64,000 bases of DNA from Musa acuminata AAA Group (lineage: Eukaryota; Streptophyta; Magnoliopsida; Zingiberales; Musaceae). Of the stretch, positions 10,626 to 20,833 are shown one piece after another (the stretch's first letter is position 1; the number at the start of each line of letters is the position of its first letter). The translations under genes were made by a program, and so were the position numbers. The DNA lies in NCBI RefSeq assembly GCF_036884655.1, contig NC_088335.1, positions 40,482,501-40,546,500 on the forward strand, written 5' to 3'. Below the pieces are notes generated by a model. The model was not told where the DNA came from. It was given only the letters and a program-made list of their open reading frames with translations, and searched no databases.

Positions 10626-13600
10626 GTTTGCCCTTTCTTCTGGTAGTTTTCCATGTCAAACCTTTTGACAATGGTTTCTATGTACCTGGACTGGGACAAG
10701 CCAAGCATCCTCTTGGATCTATCTCTATATATTCTAATCCCCAAGATATAGGATGCTTCCCCTAAGTTCTTTATGGAGAAGTGTCTAGATAACCAAGTCT
10801 TTACTGTGGATAGCATTCCTATGTCATTCCCAATGATGAGGATGTCATCCACATATAACACCAAAAAGCTAATAGCGCTCCCTCTTACCTTTCTGTATAC
10901 ACAAGGCTCATCTTCGTTCTTAACGAAGTCATAAGATCTGATTGCCTCATCAAATCTTATGTTCCAACTTCGGGAAGCTTGCTTTAGTCCATAAATGGAT
11001 CTAAGCAACCTACACACCTTATCTGGGCAGTTCTTGGACACGAATCCCTCAGGTTGCATCATATACACCTCCTCCTCCAGGTTCCCGTTGAGGAATGCGG
11101 TTTTCACATCCATCTGCCAGATCTCATAATCATAGTGTGCTGCAATAGCCAATAGAATTCTGATGGATTTTAGCATTGCTACGGGTGAGAAAGTTTCGTC
11201 GTAGTCAACACCTTGCCTTTGATGATACCCCTTAGCCACTAGCCTTGCTTTATAGGTCTCTACCTTTCCATCTACTCCGATCTTTTTCTTAAAGATCCAC
11301 TTGCAACCGATGGGTACAATACCTTCGGGTGCATCAACTAGGTTCCAAACCTTATTGGAGTACATAGAATCCATCTCAGAATTCATGGCTTCTTTCCACT
11401 TCCCGGAGTCTATACTCATAATAGCCTCCTCGTAGGTCTGAGGATCAATATCCTCTACATCCTCTGCTCTAATATGTCCCACATATCTCTCAGGAGGATG
11501 GGATACTCTATCAGACCTGCGTAAAGTTGAAACTTGTGTATTAGATACCTGAACAGACTCGGGCTGTAGAGTGGTGCTTGAGCTTGGTTCTCCAACCTCG
11601 CTCAATTCTATCATTCTCCCACTGTCTCCGTCAAGAATGTGTTCCTTCTCAAGGAACACTGCTCTCTTAGCTACAAAGACCTTTTGGTCCTCGAGATGAT
11701 AGAAGTAATACCCACAAGTTTCCTTGGGGTATCCCACAAATTTACATCGCCCTGTCCTTGATTCTAACTTATCGGGGTTGTGTCTTTTAACATGGGCAGA
11801 GCAGCCCCAAATCTTAACTACTTTAAGATCAGGCTTCTTCCCTTTCCATATCTCATATGGTGTAGACACCACCGACTTAGTTGGAACTCTGTTCAGAAGG
11901 TAAGCTACGGTTTCTAGGGCATATCCCCAAAATGAGATGGGTAGGTCAGCGAAACTCATCATGGACCGTACCATATCTAATAAAGTACGATTTCTCCTTT
12001 CAGAGTCACCATTGAGCTGAGGTGTGTAAGGAGGTGTCCATTGGGATAATATCCCATGGTCCTTGAGGAAGTGAGTAAACTCTGTACTTAAGTACTCACC
12101 TCCTCGATCTGATCGAAGAGTTTTGATACTCTTTCCAGTCTGGTTTTCCACCTCATTCTTATACTCTCTGAATTTCTCAAAGGCCTCGGACTTGTACTTC
12201 ATTAAGTACACATATCCATACCTTGAGAAATCATCAGTAAATGTAATGAAGTAGGAGTAACCTCCAATGGCATGAGTTGACATGGGTCCACATACATCAC
12301 TATGTATGAGTTCCAACAACTCAGTGGCTCTCTCTCCAGTTCCACTAAATGGAGAGTTGGTCAGTTTTCCACGAATGCAAGGCTCACAAGTTGCATATGA
12401 CACATAGTCGAATGGATCTAGATATCCATCATTTAGCAACTTTTGAATCCTTCTTTCATGGATGTGACCTAGCCTACAATGCCATAGGTATGCACTGTTC
12501 AACTCATCTCGTTTCCTTTTGGACATATTTATATTCATGACATGTGGAGTGGTGTCTAACATAAATAAACCATTATGCAATGTTCCTTTCGTGATGATCT
12601 TATCATCTAATAATATCGAACAACCATTGTTCTCAAAAACAAATTTATATCCACTAACTGTTAAACATGAAATGGAGATAATGTTTTTGATAATAGAAGG
12701 AACAAAATAACATGCATCTAATGCAATAAAAGCTCCACTAGGCAGATGTAGGGCGACCTCGCCAACAGCTAAAACAGCAACTTTTGCTCCATTACCCATC
12801 TTGAGGTCCATCTCGCCTCTCTCTAGTCTCCTAGGCCTTGCCAGAACCTGCAACGAATTACATATATGATAAGCACTACCGGTATCTAATACCCATGTGT
12901 TATCATAAGAGTCTGACAAATGGAGACCGATCATGAATGTACCTGAAGCTTCATCAAGCTTTTGTTTCGCCCTTTCTGCAAGGTACTCTTTGCAGTTTCT
13001 CTTCCAGTGCCCATCTTTACCACAGTGGAAGCACTGGCCTTTGTCCTTTGTTGGGTCTTTCTTAGCAACCTTTGCTTTACCTTGTTTGTCCTTGCCCTTT
13101 CCCTTCTTAAGGGACCTTTCTGCTTTCCTTTTCTTTCTGGTCTCACCAGTGTAGAGAACTGGCTTCTCTTTCTTAATAGTACTCTCTGCCTCCCTCAACA
13201 TATTGAGGAGCTCTGGGAGAGTCACCTCAAGCTTGTTCATATTAAAGTTCATTATGAACTGTGAAAAGGAATCTGGTAGGGACTGAAGCACAATGTCCAC
13301 ACACAAGTTATCCTCTAGGACCATTCCTAGACCTGTGAGTTTCTCTATCCACTCAATCATCTTTAGGACATGGTTCTGAACCGGTGTCCCCTCAGTCATC
13401 CTAGCGCGGAAAAGGCTCTTGGATATCTCATATCGTTGAGTCCTTCCCTGTTCCTCAAACAATTTACGGACATGTAGGAGAATGGATCTGGCATCCATCT
13501 TTTCATGTTGTCTCTGTAACTCTGGAGTCATAGAGCCCAACATATAGCACTGAGCAAGAGTGGAGTCATCAATGTACTTCACGTAGCGAGCGATCTCATC

Positions 13601-13762
13601 CTCGCTTGCCCCTTCTTCGGGCGTAGGCATCACTGTATCAAGGACGTACACGATTTTCTCCGCTGTGAGAACAATTCTCAAGTTACGGAGCCAGTCCGTA
13701 TAATTTGGACCAGTGAGGCGGTTGACATCAAGTATGCCACGTAAGGGATTTGAAAGCGACAT
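10622..13762 (-). CDS. Copia-Y gag-protease-integrase-RT polyprotein
   Basis: A long open frame encodes most of the polyprotein. I chose the ATG at 13762 ([10 protein letters not shown]), eight codons inside the longest frame. Numbered from that longest frame, Gag occupies roughly residues 9-240. A CCHC knuckle ([14 protein letters not shown]) lies near 250-264 after a lysine-rich stretch. Protease has [12 protein letters not shown] near 300. The pre-integrase finger has WHCRLGH and CEPCIRGK. The integrase core has [15 protein letters not shown] and NGDSERRNR (D, D, E). RT has [23 protein letters not shown] and the active site LYVDDILII near 977. It stops at KKGQT, before RNase H, because of a frame change. 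All catalytic motifs in this part look intact. Confidence 0.95.
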   Translation of the reverse strand: MSLSNPLRGILDVNRLTGPNYTDWLRNLRIVLTAEKIVYVLDTVMPTPEEGASEDEIARYVKYIDDSTLAQCYMLGSMTPELQRQHEKMDARSILLHVRKLFEEQGRTQRYEISKSLFRARMTEGTPVQNHVLKMIEWIEKLTGLGMVLEDNLCVDIVLQSLPDSFSQFIMNFNMNKLEVTLPELLNMLREAESTIKKEKPVLYTGETRKKRKAERSLKKGKGKDKQGKAKVAKKDPTKDKGQCFHCGKDGHWKRNCKEYLAERAKQKLDEASGTFMIGLHLSDSYDNTWVLDTGSAYHICNSLQVLARPRRLERGEMDLKMGNGAKVAVLAVGEVALHLPSGAFIALDACYFVPSIIKNIISISCLTVSGYKFVFENNGCSILLDDKIITKGTLHNGLFMLDTTPHVMNINMSKRKRDELNSAYLWHCRLGHIHERRIQKLLNDGYLDPFDYVSYATCEPCIRGKLTNSPFSGTGERATELLELIHSDVCGPMSTHAIGGYSYFITFTDDFSRYGYVYLMKYKSEAFEKFREYKNEVENQTGKSIKTLRSDRGGEYLSTEFTHFLKDHGILSQWTPPYTPQLNGDSERRNRTLLDMVRSMMSFADLPISFWGYALETVAYLLNRVPTKSVVSTPYEIWKGKKPDLKVVKIWGCSAHVKRHNPDKLESRTGRCKFVGYPKETCGYYFYHLEDQKVFVAKRAVFLEKEHILDGDSGRMIELSEVGEPSSSTTLQPESVQVSNTQVSTLRRSDRVSHPPERYVGHIRAEDVEDIDPQTYEEAIMSIDSGKWKEAMNSEMDSMYSNKVWNLVDAPEGIVPIGCKWIFKKKIGVDGKVETYKARLVAKGYHQRQGVDYDETFSPVAMLKSIRILLAIAAHYDYEIWQMDVKTAFLNGNLEEEVYMMQPEGFVSKNCPDKVCRLLRSIYGLKQASRSWNIRFDEAIRSYDFVKNEDEPCVYRKVRGSAISFLVLYVDDILIIGNDIGMLSTVKTWLSRHFSIKNLGEASYILGIRIYRDRSKRMLGLSQSRYIETIVKRFDMENYQKKGQT

Positions 13763-13901
13763 TTTCTGAAAATAAAGATGTAGCAAAAATGAATAACATG
13801 CAGATTTTGCAAGAAATAAACAATCAAGATATGGACTTCTATCTTAATATGCTCCCACTATTTTACTAACGAGTCACGCGACACCCTCAGCACGTGAAAC
13901 G

Positions 13902-14260
13902 GAAGTCTCCGGCAGACTTCTAGTGGGGATCAGGATCCAATCAGCGTCTTAGTGTAACCTCGAGGGACTCGACCAATCACACTAAGCCTAAAAGGTAGAC
14001 AACTCTTGCCGATCACAACTCCTTGTGATTCCCGTCCTGTTCGGCCTCCGAATCACCATGGCCTCGAGGGACTCGACCAACCATGATGCTCGGTTAAGTC
14101 AACACCTTCGTTACAAGATGAGTCTGATTTGATGATATACCCTCGAGGGACTCGACCAAGCATATCATGCCCTCAGGTCACCGGTGACATCTCTATGTCG
14201 TAAGCAAGATAGCGAATCGCGATATAGGTGAGTCTCGAGGGACTCGACCAACTCAACCTA
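13902..14260 (-). ncRNA. Hairpin array in the Copia-Y leader
   Basis: Four copies of an 18-19 base word (element sense TTGGTCGAGTCCCTCGAGG) each sit between a different pair of complementary arms. Spans on the plus strand are 13948-13986 (CTTAGTGT/ACACTAAG), 14054-14088 (CACCATGG/CCATGATG), 14132-14168 (ATGATATAC/GCATATCAT) and 14225-14260 (TAGGTGAGT/ACTCAACCTA). The shared word folds on itself (TCGAG-TCC-CTCGA). Imperfect pairs in the first three are G-U in the element's RNA sense but A-C on the other strand, which points to a folded RNA. Extra hairpins lie at 13902-13920 (GAAGTCT/AGACTTC), 14012-14029 (ATCACAA/TTGTGAT) and 14177-14188 (a 12-base palindrome). The role is unknown; packaging, dimerisation or translation control are guesses. 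Confidence 0.7.
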
Positions 14261-15020
14261 CACCGGGATTCGGTTCCTACTCATAACGATGGAAGGCCAC
14301 GTGGGTCAATCTAATTGCCTCACGTTTACCGACTTAATATTATCGAGAGATGTTTATATGATTTGGTCTCCTATTATGACATGTCACACATGTACATATT
14401 TAATATATATCTACATCGCATGCAAATATATATACATATCTAGTATGTGTATAAGCAATCACACCAGATGATCATGGACCACAACCTAATATGATTAGGC
14501 CCGAGCCAGTAGGCCTAATCACTCACATCAAGATCTATGTGTGCAACGGTGCATCTCCATGCCTTGTGATCGTCCATCTCGTCCTCGTTGGTTCCGTCGA
14601 CATCTTGATGCATCTTCATGCATCACGATCGTCCGTCTCGTGGGTCCCGCTATGGCTTCCACGCTCCCGCTGCGCCTCCTCATGTGATTACAACTTAATC
14701 ATAGGCACGCAGGCCCGACAATAAACGAGAAATATAATGGAGGTTCGCAGACCTCAATAATAATAATCACAAGTACACACATCACACGGTCCATGATCAT
14801 CCGTCCACTCATCATACATCACATGTATAAATAATCGTCATTATGTAGGACTACTAGATAATAAAAATAATAATCAACTAAACCTTTTAATTAATTAATA
14901 TTTTCTGAAATCAGGGATATATAGGGAATTTCTCAATTCCTAAGGGTATTTTCGTAATTTGGACAAAAAACAGAAACTGGAATTTCTTAAATTCCGAGGG
15001 GCAAAACTGTCTTTTGCGCA
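14261..15020 (-). other. Copia-Y leader, AT-rich part
   Basis: Leader sequence between the hairpin array and the GC-rich block. It holds no supported gene. The frames at 14289-14471 and 14491-14724 have no recognisable content. Confidence 0.6.
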
Positions 15021-15460
15021 GAAAACCCTAATACCCTTTCCCCTTTTCGCTGCTGCGCCGCCGCCGCCGCCACCCCGCTGGCGGCGGCCTGTGCGGCGAG
15101 GGCAAGGGCACTGCCCTCGCCTGCAGGTGGCACGCCCGCTGGGGTTGCTGCCGCTGCAGGTGGGCGCCCCCGCGGGCGCCGCCGCCTTCGCGGGCGGTTC
15201 TGCCCGCGAGTCAGCGCCCTGCGGTGCCTCAGCCCGCGCTGCTGCCCCGCGGCGCCTCTGCCCGCGGGCTCAGTGGCCGCAGGCGCTTCTACCGAGCGGG
15301 CTCCCAGCCCCGCCGACCGCAAGCCTGCTGCAAGCAGATCGCCGGCCGGCTACTGCAGGCACAGCGCTTGCGCATGCGCCGGCGCTGTGCTGCCTAGCTG
15401 CGGCTGCGGCTGGCTGCAGGCATGCAGATCGAGGGCAGCAACTGTTGCTGCCCTTCCTTG
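15021..15460 (-). other. Copia-Y leader, GC-rich block
   Basis: About 430 bases of very GC-rich sequence (runs such as gccgccgccgcc) in an otherwise AT-rich leader. It contains strong self-complementarity, for example GGCGAGGGC/GCCCTCGCC around 15095-15125 in element sense. Open frames here (14959-15696 plus, 14987-15322 minus) are alanine- and arginine-rich by composition. No protein family is recognisable. A captured host fragment is possible but unproven. Confidence 0.55.
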
Positions 15461-15540
15461 CTTTTGCGTCAACGATTTTGACGTCAATATTCTTCCTAAA
15501 CACAACACACGCAGTTCAAAAACCAATCATTCGCACGAAC

Positions 15541-15558
15541 AACCTGGCTCTGATACCA
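15541..15558 (-). promoter_or_regulatory. Copia-Y primer-binding site
   Basis: The minus strand reads GTGGTATCAGAGCCAGGTT one base inside the 5' LTR. It begins with the TGGTATCAGAGC word complementary to the 3' end of plant initiator tRNA-Met. Confidence 0.9.
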
Positions 15559-15559
15559 C

Positions 15560-17053
15560 TGTTGGGAAATCAAGGGGGGCGACATCATATGCGCAGCGGA
15601 AGAACAAGAAAACAAAAATCCCCGATTCCCAAAAAGATGTTCGTCGTCGTGCGAAGATTGGTGCGCAAAATCCGCAAAACACAAAACTGCGTATAGAGAT
15701 TGTGTTACCTAGGGAGATCGTATATCCCTGTTTCCTTGCAGATCCTCAGGAGAGGGTGAAGGAGGTCAAGCGTCCTCCTCTCTAGCGGTGATCCACACAG
15801 CAGGGTTGCGACGACGCTCCTCAAAACTCCAGGCCTACTCTGAGGTGGAGAGGGAGAGGAGAATAGGAAGGGCAAGCAAAGACTCTAGCCTATGAGGCTG
15901 TGAATCCCTCCTATTTATAGAGATCCCGTGTCAAAACCCTAATGGGTCCTTTCCCTAGTGGGTATTGGATCTGCATCCAATAAGACAAGGGCTCCGTCGG
16001 ATATCTCATATCCGAACCTCTACTCATCGCAATGCCTACCATATGTGTGTGACCCTCTAGGCCCAATATCGAGCTGGCCGTGAGTCATACCTGTCAGAAC
16101 TCCTTCTAACTAAGTGAATTATTATCTCTGTAATAATTCACTCGACTCATCGACTACGGAAGTACTAGGCCACTACGCCGTAGTCCCCAGACGATACAGG
16201 GGAATCCAATCCATTGGACCTGTCTGTCCTCAGTTACCATGTACCTATAGTCCCTCATCCATCTAATATCCCAGAGACCGTATATCGAGCATGGTGCTGT
16301 CAAACCCATACGGTTTCTACTTGAGTCTCGCTCTAATCGGATTCTCCCGGAGAACTCTTTCTCTCTCAACCCGAATGACCCTGGCCAGGGATTTGTCTGA
16401 GCAAGAACACATGGGATATTCCTCTCATGATACCGAGAGTGGATGATCCTCTATCGACACTCAATAGCCCTCGTAAGGTCGACTACCACTCCCAATGACC
16501 AGCTGTACTAGATCTGGGAACAGCCAAACCTATAAGTCTGGTATCAAAGAGTGGAGCACTCATACAGGACATCCTTGGTGTCTCAAGTCTAAGAACCAGA
16601 TACACCACTAGGACTACGGAATCGTTGTCTGACAATAAGGCATCATCAACCATCCAGCATTCCGTAAGCGGATCAATCAGTGAACTCATTCTCCAATGAG
16701 CACCTGTACTGTATCCCTAGTGTCCCCACACGAGCAGCTATGAGACCAGCTGCATCCATCATATGGACGGGTATACAGCACACCAGTCTATCCGGTTATC
16801 ACGATGTCCCTCTCGAGTAACCTATGACCGGGATTATTTAGGATATGTGTTTAAAGGTGAATCGATCTCATTATCGTGATCTCATCACGATCCGATTCCC
16901 ATTGCACAAATCCAAGGACATCACAATACATATGCATTTATGCAATAGTTATAAAGTGATATACGCCAAAAATATAATAAGCAAAAAGATTCTGTATCAA
17001 GTCACACGTGCCATCACTCACGTGATTGGCTTGCTGGGCACTTATGACTAGCA
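15560..17053 (-). mobile_element. Copia-Y 5' LTR
   Basis: 1494 bases, the partner of 8425-9918, with TATA (minus-strand CTATAAATAGG) at 15910-15920. It is followed at 17054-17058 by the target duplication cagac. Because the element is on the minus strand, transcription would start in this copy and run leftward. Confidence 0.96.
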
Positions 17054-17058
17054 CAGAC

Positions 17059-18660
17059 TTGAGCATACATAAGGCTTCCTACGGCAAAAGCATATGGGAT
17101 GTTTTTCATTGATTCCCTTTCAGGGTTATTCTTTGGGCATTGGTTCAAATTGAACCTATCACTCTCACAATGGGAGCAACACTTCGTGAACAATTTTTCA
17201 TCCGAAATCTTTCTAAAAGTTTATTAATATAGGTTTCTTGTAATAGACCTAAAATACCTCGATGTCTATCTCTATGGATCTTAATGCCAATGACATAAGA
17301 TGCTTCACCCATATCATTCATGTCAAAATTTTTAGAAAAAATTGTTTCACCCCATGCAGCAAACCCTTATCGTTGGTTGCAAGCAAAATATCATCTATGT
17401 ATAAAGCAAGGAAACATATTTTACTCCCACTAACCTTCTGATATATGCATTGATCCATTGGATTTTCAACAAATCCAAATGAAGAAATCACTTCATAGAA
17501 TTTAAAATACCATTGGCGGGAGGCTTGTTTTAAACCGTATATAGACTTCTTAAGCTTGCAAACCAAGTGTTCATCAACACTAGAGGAGAAACCTTCAGGT
17601 TGTTTCATATAAACCTCTTCCCCTAGATCTCCATTAAGAAATATCGTTTTCACATCCATTTGTTGCAACTCAAGGTTAAAATGAGCAACTAATGCCAAAA
17701 TAATACGTAGAGAATCTTTCTTAGATATAGGAGAAAATATCTCCATATAATCGTTTCCCTCTTTTTGAGTAAATCCTTTTGCAATAAGTCTTGTCTTTTA
17801 TCTCTCAATGTTGCTTAACGAATCTTTCTTAGTTTTAAAGACCCATTTGCAACCAATAGCTTTTATTTCATTAGGCAACTCTACAAGATCCCAGACTCCA
17901 TTGCTCATCATGGAATTCATCTCTTTTTTCATTGCATCAAACCATAAATTTGACTCTTTACAACTCATGGCTTGTGAAAATGTTTCAGGATCATTTTTTA
18001 CTCTAATATTATAATCAGATTCTTATAGATATACAACATAATCGCTAGGAATTGTTGTTCTTTTATTTCTAGTAGATCTTTTTAATGTTGTACTAATGGT
18101 TCCTTGAGGAACTTGCGGTTCAACTAGTTGTTCAGGAGCTTGTTGTAATTCCTAAACTACTTGATCTATTAGAATACTATCAACAACTTGTGGAATTTCA
18201 ATAATTGGTTGTTTAGCATTAGTTTATACTTGAGGAGTACTATGAACTATAACCAATCTATCATTTGACGTGGAAGGTTGAGATTCTATATGATCATGTA
18301 CGGAAACTATGTTCTTTCGCTCCCATTAATCACATCATCATCAAGAAATTTAGCGTTTCTTGATTCCACAATCCTAGTTGTGTGAGATGGACAATAAAAC
18401 CTGTAACTTTTGGACTTTTCGGCATATACAATGAAATACCCACTAATAGTCCTCGGGTCCAGTTTCTTCTCTTATGGATTATATATCCTGACTTCAGACG
18501 GACATCCCCAAATGTGCATATATCACAAACTTAGTTTTCAACCTTTCCATAATTCAAATGGTATCCTTTGGACAGCCTTGGTTAGAACTCGGTTTAATAG
18601 ATACACAGCCATCTTTAGTGCTTCAGTCCATAAGAACTTAGGAAGATTGGAGTTGCTAAG
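17059..18660 (-). pseudogene. Copia-O integrase end and reverse transcriptase
   Basis: The clearest frame (17318-17746) contains [47 protein letters not shown] and the active site ALYIDDILLATND. That is copia RT with YIDD in place of YVDD. Further left, other frames give the IPYAFAVGSLMYAQ block that leads into the Copia-Y insertion point. Upstream to 18660, fragments of the integrase C-terminus and a hinge are visible on the minus strand with several frame changes. The element is inactive. Confidence 0.8.
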
Positions 18661-18686
18661 CATACTCCATACCATGTCTAATAATG

Positions 18687-18826
18687 TTCAGTTTCTTCGT
18701 TCTGCAACACCATTCTGGTCTAGAGAACTAGGCAAAGTGTATTGGGCAACAATCCCATGTTCTTGAAAAACTTAGCAAAAGGACTAGACAGTTTCTTCGT
18801 TCTGCAACACCATTCTGGTCTAGAGG
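18687..18826. repeat. Local duplication at a rearrangement point in Copia-O
   Basis: The word 'cagtttcttcgttctgcaacaccattctggtctagag' occurs at about 18687-18723 and again at about 18789-18825, roughly 100 bases apart. The second copy abuts the inverted integrase piece. Confidence 0.8.
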
Positions 18827-18834
18827 ACTAGACA

Positions 18835-19018
18835 GTTTTTGTCAAAACTTAGATATGGTAGTGTGTTTCATAACAAAAATGAAGCATTGGATGCCTTCAA
18901 AGTCTTTAAGGCTGAAGTTGAGAACCAATGTGGTAAGTAAATTAAAATTGTGAGATCAGATAGAGGTGGAGAATATTATGATAGATATATTGAAAATGAA
19001 CTCTTATGTTTTTGTCAG
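18835..19018 (+). pseudogene. Inverted integrase fragment inside Copia-O
   Basis: In the plus direction, opposite to the rest of Copia-O, translation gives a YGSVFHNKNEALDAFKVFKA stretch and then [16 protein letters not shown]. This is the copia integrase core around its second catalytic Asp. One TAG interrupts it. It lies between the minus-strand integrase tail and the gag gene, so this part of the element was inverted in place. Confidence 0.8.
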
Positions 19019-19670
19019 TTTTGTTCTTCTCGTGAGTGGTTACTATCAATGCACTCTCACCCAATTCCATCACTAGCCTCTCTTCTTCTTGAACACATAT
19101 GGTCATTAATTCATTTATTGACCATTTGTTCTTATGTGTATTGTATGAAATTTTAAAAAGATCATATTGAGGTGGAAGGGTGTTCAGAATATAGTGCACC
19201 AGGAAGGATTCTAACATATTAACCTCGAGTTTCTTAAGTTGAGCCGCAATATCTCGTATTTGCATTATGTGCTCACGCACACCTTTTATATTGGTGAGTC
19301 TAAGGGATGAGAATTTCATTATTAGGATACTTGCTAGTGCCTTATCCGAAGTGACGAATTATTCATCGATAGCTTTTAGCAATTCTCGGACATTTTCATG
19401 CTGGTCAACAGAACCACGTATGCCAGCAGTTATCTTAGTTTTGATAAACATCACATTGAGCCGATTGGATCGCTCCCATCGCTCATATAACGCGATCTTA
19501 GTTGGAGTACTGGTATTAGTGCCTATAAGTGGTTCGTCTTTCCTAATAGCATAATCAATATCCATCCACCCTAAATGGAGGAGAACCCTCTCCTTCCATA
19601 TCTTATAGTTATCACCACTAAGTTCGGGGATATCACATCGAATATCAGAGAAATTAATAGTTTGAGAAAC
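19019..19670 (-). pseudogene. Copia-O gag
   Basis: Two minus-strand pieces make up a copia Gag. The N-terminal piece (19359-19565) holds GWMDIDYAIRKDEP-like sequence, LYERWERSNRLNVMFIKTKI and GSVDQHENVRELLKAIDE. The second (to about 19020) holds FSSLRLTNIKGVREHIMQIR, ILNTLPPQYDLFKISYN and ELMTICVQEEERL. A break separates them near 19340. The start is unclear and lies near 19670. The zinc knuckle is not seen because the inverted segment replaces it. Confidence 0.8.
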
Positions 19671-20288
19671 TGCATAAAATCAAACATGCTTATGTCAAAA
19701 TTTGAAGCTTAATAGATTAAATTACATGTTTTACCAATGTGAAAAATCTAAAAAATATGAATCTCATGACATAAAAATTGCTTGTGGGCTAAATTCTTAA
19801 TTCAAATAGTCTTTATGATAAAACTATCAAATTATATTCCAATTCATAATCCTTGTGGGTAAATTATGAAAATAATATGATATTTTATCCTGATTAATTA
19901 TATTAAATATAATAAAAGATCCTGTGGGATAATAATTATTATATGAAATATAATCAGTCACAATATGATATCTAATTACTTATGTGATCCTTATTTTAAT
20001 TTTATATATAATTTTAATTAATTAATGATGATGTAACTAATTCTTAATTAATTAAGATTATATGGATCACTAGACATTTTAAACATAAAAAATTGACTCA
20101 TAAGCATAAATTTATATAACTAAATATGCATACATAATATAAGCATTTTATCGACTAAAAATGTTGAAAATGATATTTCCTTATGATTTTCAACAAAATA
20201 TATCAAGAAGTTTCAAAAAAAAACCAAAATCAAATTATTTTTATAGCATAAAAATGAAAACTCTTTCGGAAAAAGTTAATATACCAAA

Positions 20289-20515
20289 TGTAATAAAATT
20301 CTTTGATACTAACTTGTGTTTCTAAATTATTATAATGGAAACACAATTAAAACTGACGTGGAAACAAAATAGCGTACCTCCAACCATTGTTCTCAAGAAT
20401 TTCTATAGAAGTTTCTTCTTGAACTTTGATACTTCTTAGCTCATAACTCTCGCTTTAGATGGTGTAGGAAAGCATTTTTGCTTTAAAGAGATGATTGAGC
20501 TCAGGAACCAAAATC

Positions 20516-20573
<58 letters not shown>

Positions 20574-20828
20574 CTCCCATCGAGAACATTTATCATCATC
20601 AACTCATAATGTTCAAGAATTAATTCAAATTTGTAACGTTTAAACTATAATGAAAAACTTTAATGATATTAAATATTTAATTTAATAATAACGGTTTCAT
20701 GGATAATGAATAAAAAACTAAAATAATTTAAATCATAATAAATAAAAAAATTTATGATAATAAATTATGAATCTTAATAAGAACGATTATATTATTATTA
20801 AATAAGATATTTAATAATAACGGTTACA
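20289..20828 (-). mobile_element. Copia-O 5' LTR
   Basis: The 540-base partner of 7058-7510. The extra length comes from an (AT)n run at 20519-20570 and a short insert near 20400-20450. It ends TTACA at 20828 and is followed by agatc (20829-20833), the matching target duplication. Confidence 0.9.
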
Positions 20829-20833
20829 AGATC

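Larger units (their letters stand above)
8425..17053 (-). mobile_element. Copia-Y, young Ty1-copia element
   Basis: An 8629-base element with near-identical 1494-base LTRs, a perfect target duplication (cagac), a tRNA-iMet primer site and a polypurine tract. Domain order gag-protease-integrase-RT-RNase H is that of Ty1-copia. The leader between LTR and gag is unusually long (about 1.8 kb). It contains a GC-rich block and an array of hairpins. Near-identical LTRs mean recent insertion. The coding region has a deletion with a frame change at the RT/RNase H hinge. I did not assign it to a named copia lineage. Confidence 0.95.
7058..20828 (-). mobile_element. Copia-O, old Ty1-copia element split by Copia-Y
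   Basis: The element is bounded by two related LTRs and a perfect 5-base duplication (agatc). Element order on the minus strand is 5' LTR 20289-20828, gag 18942-19670, rearranged integrase 18660-19018, integrase end and RT 17059-18660, RNase H 7789-8419, then the 3' LTR. Bases 8425-17053 belong to the younger Copia-Y. Removing Copia-Y restores reading through the RT/RNase H hinge. All frames carry stops, so the element is inactive. Bases 19680-20288 are the AT-rich leader. The primer site beside the 5' LTR is degenerate (TGGTATATTAAC). Confidence 0.9.

Noticed and set aside
13940..14260. CRISPR-like array (short repeats with unique spacers)
   Set aside because: Repeats number only four with unequal spacing, the genome is a plant nuclear one, the unit lies in a retroelement leader, and the spacers pair around each repeat.
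14959..15696. 245-codon plus-strand frame rich in Ala, Arg and Pro
   Set aside because: It lies in the GC-rich leader of Copia-Y and runs into its LTR on the opposite strand; composition explains it.
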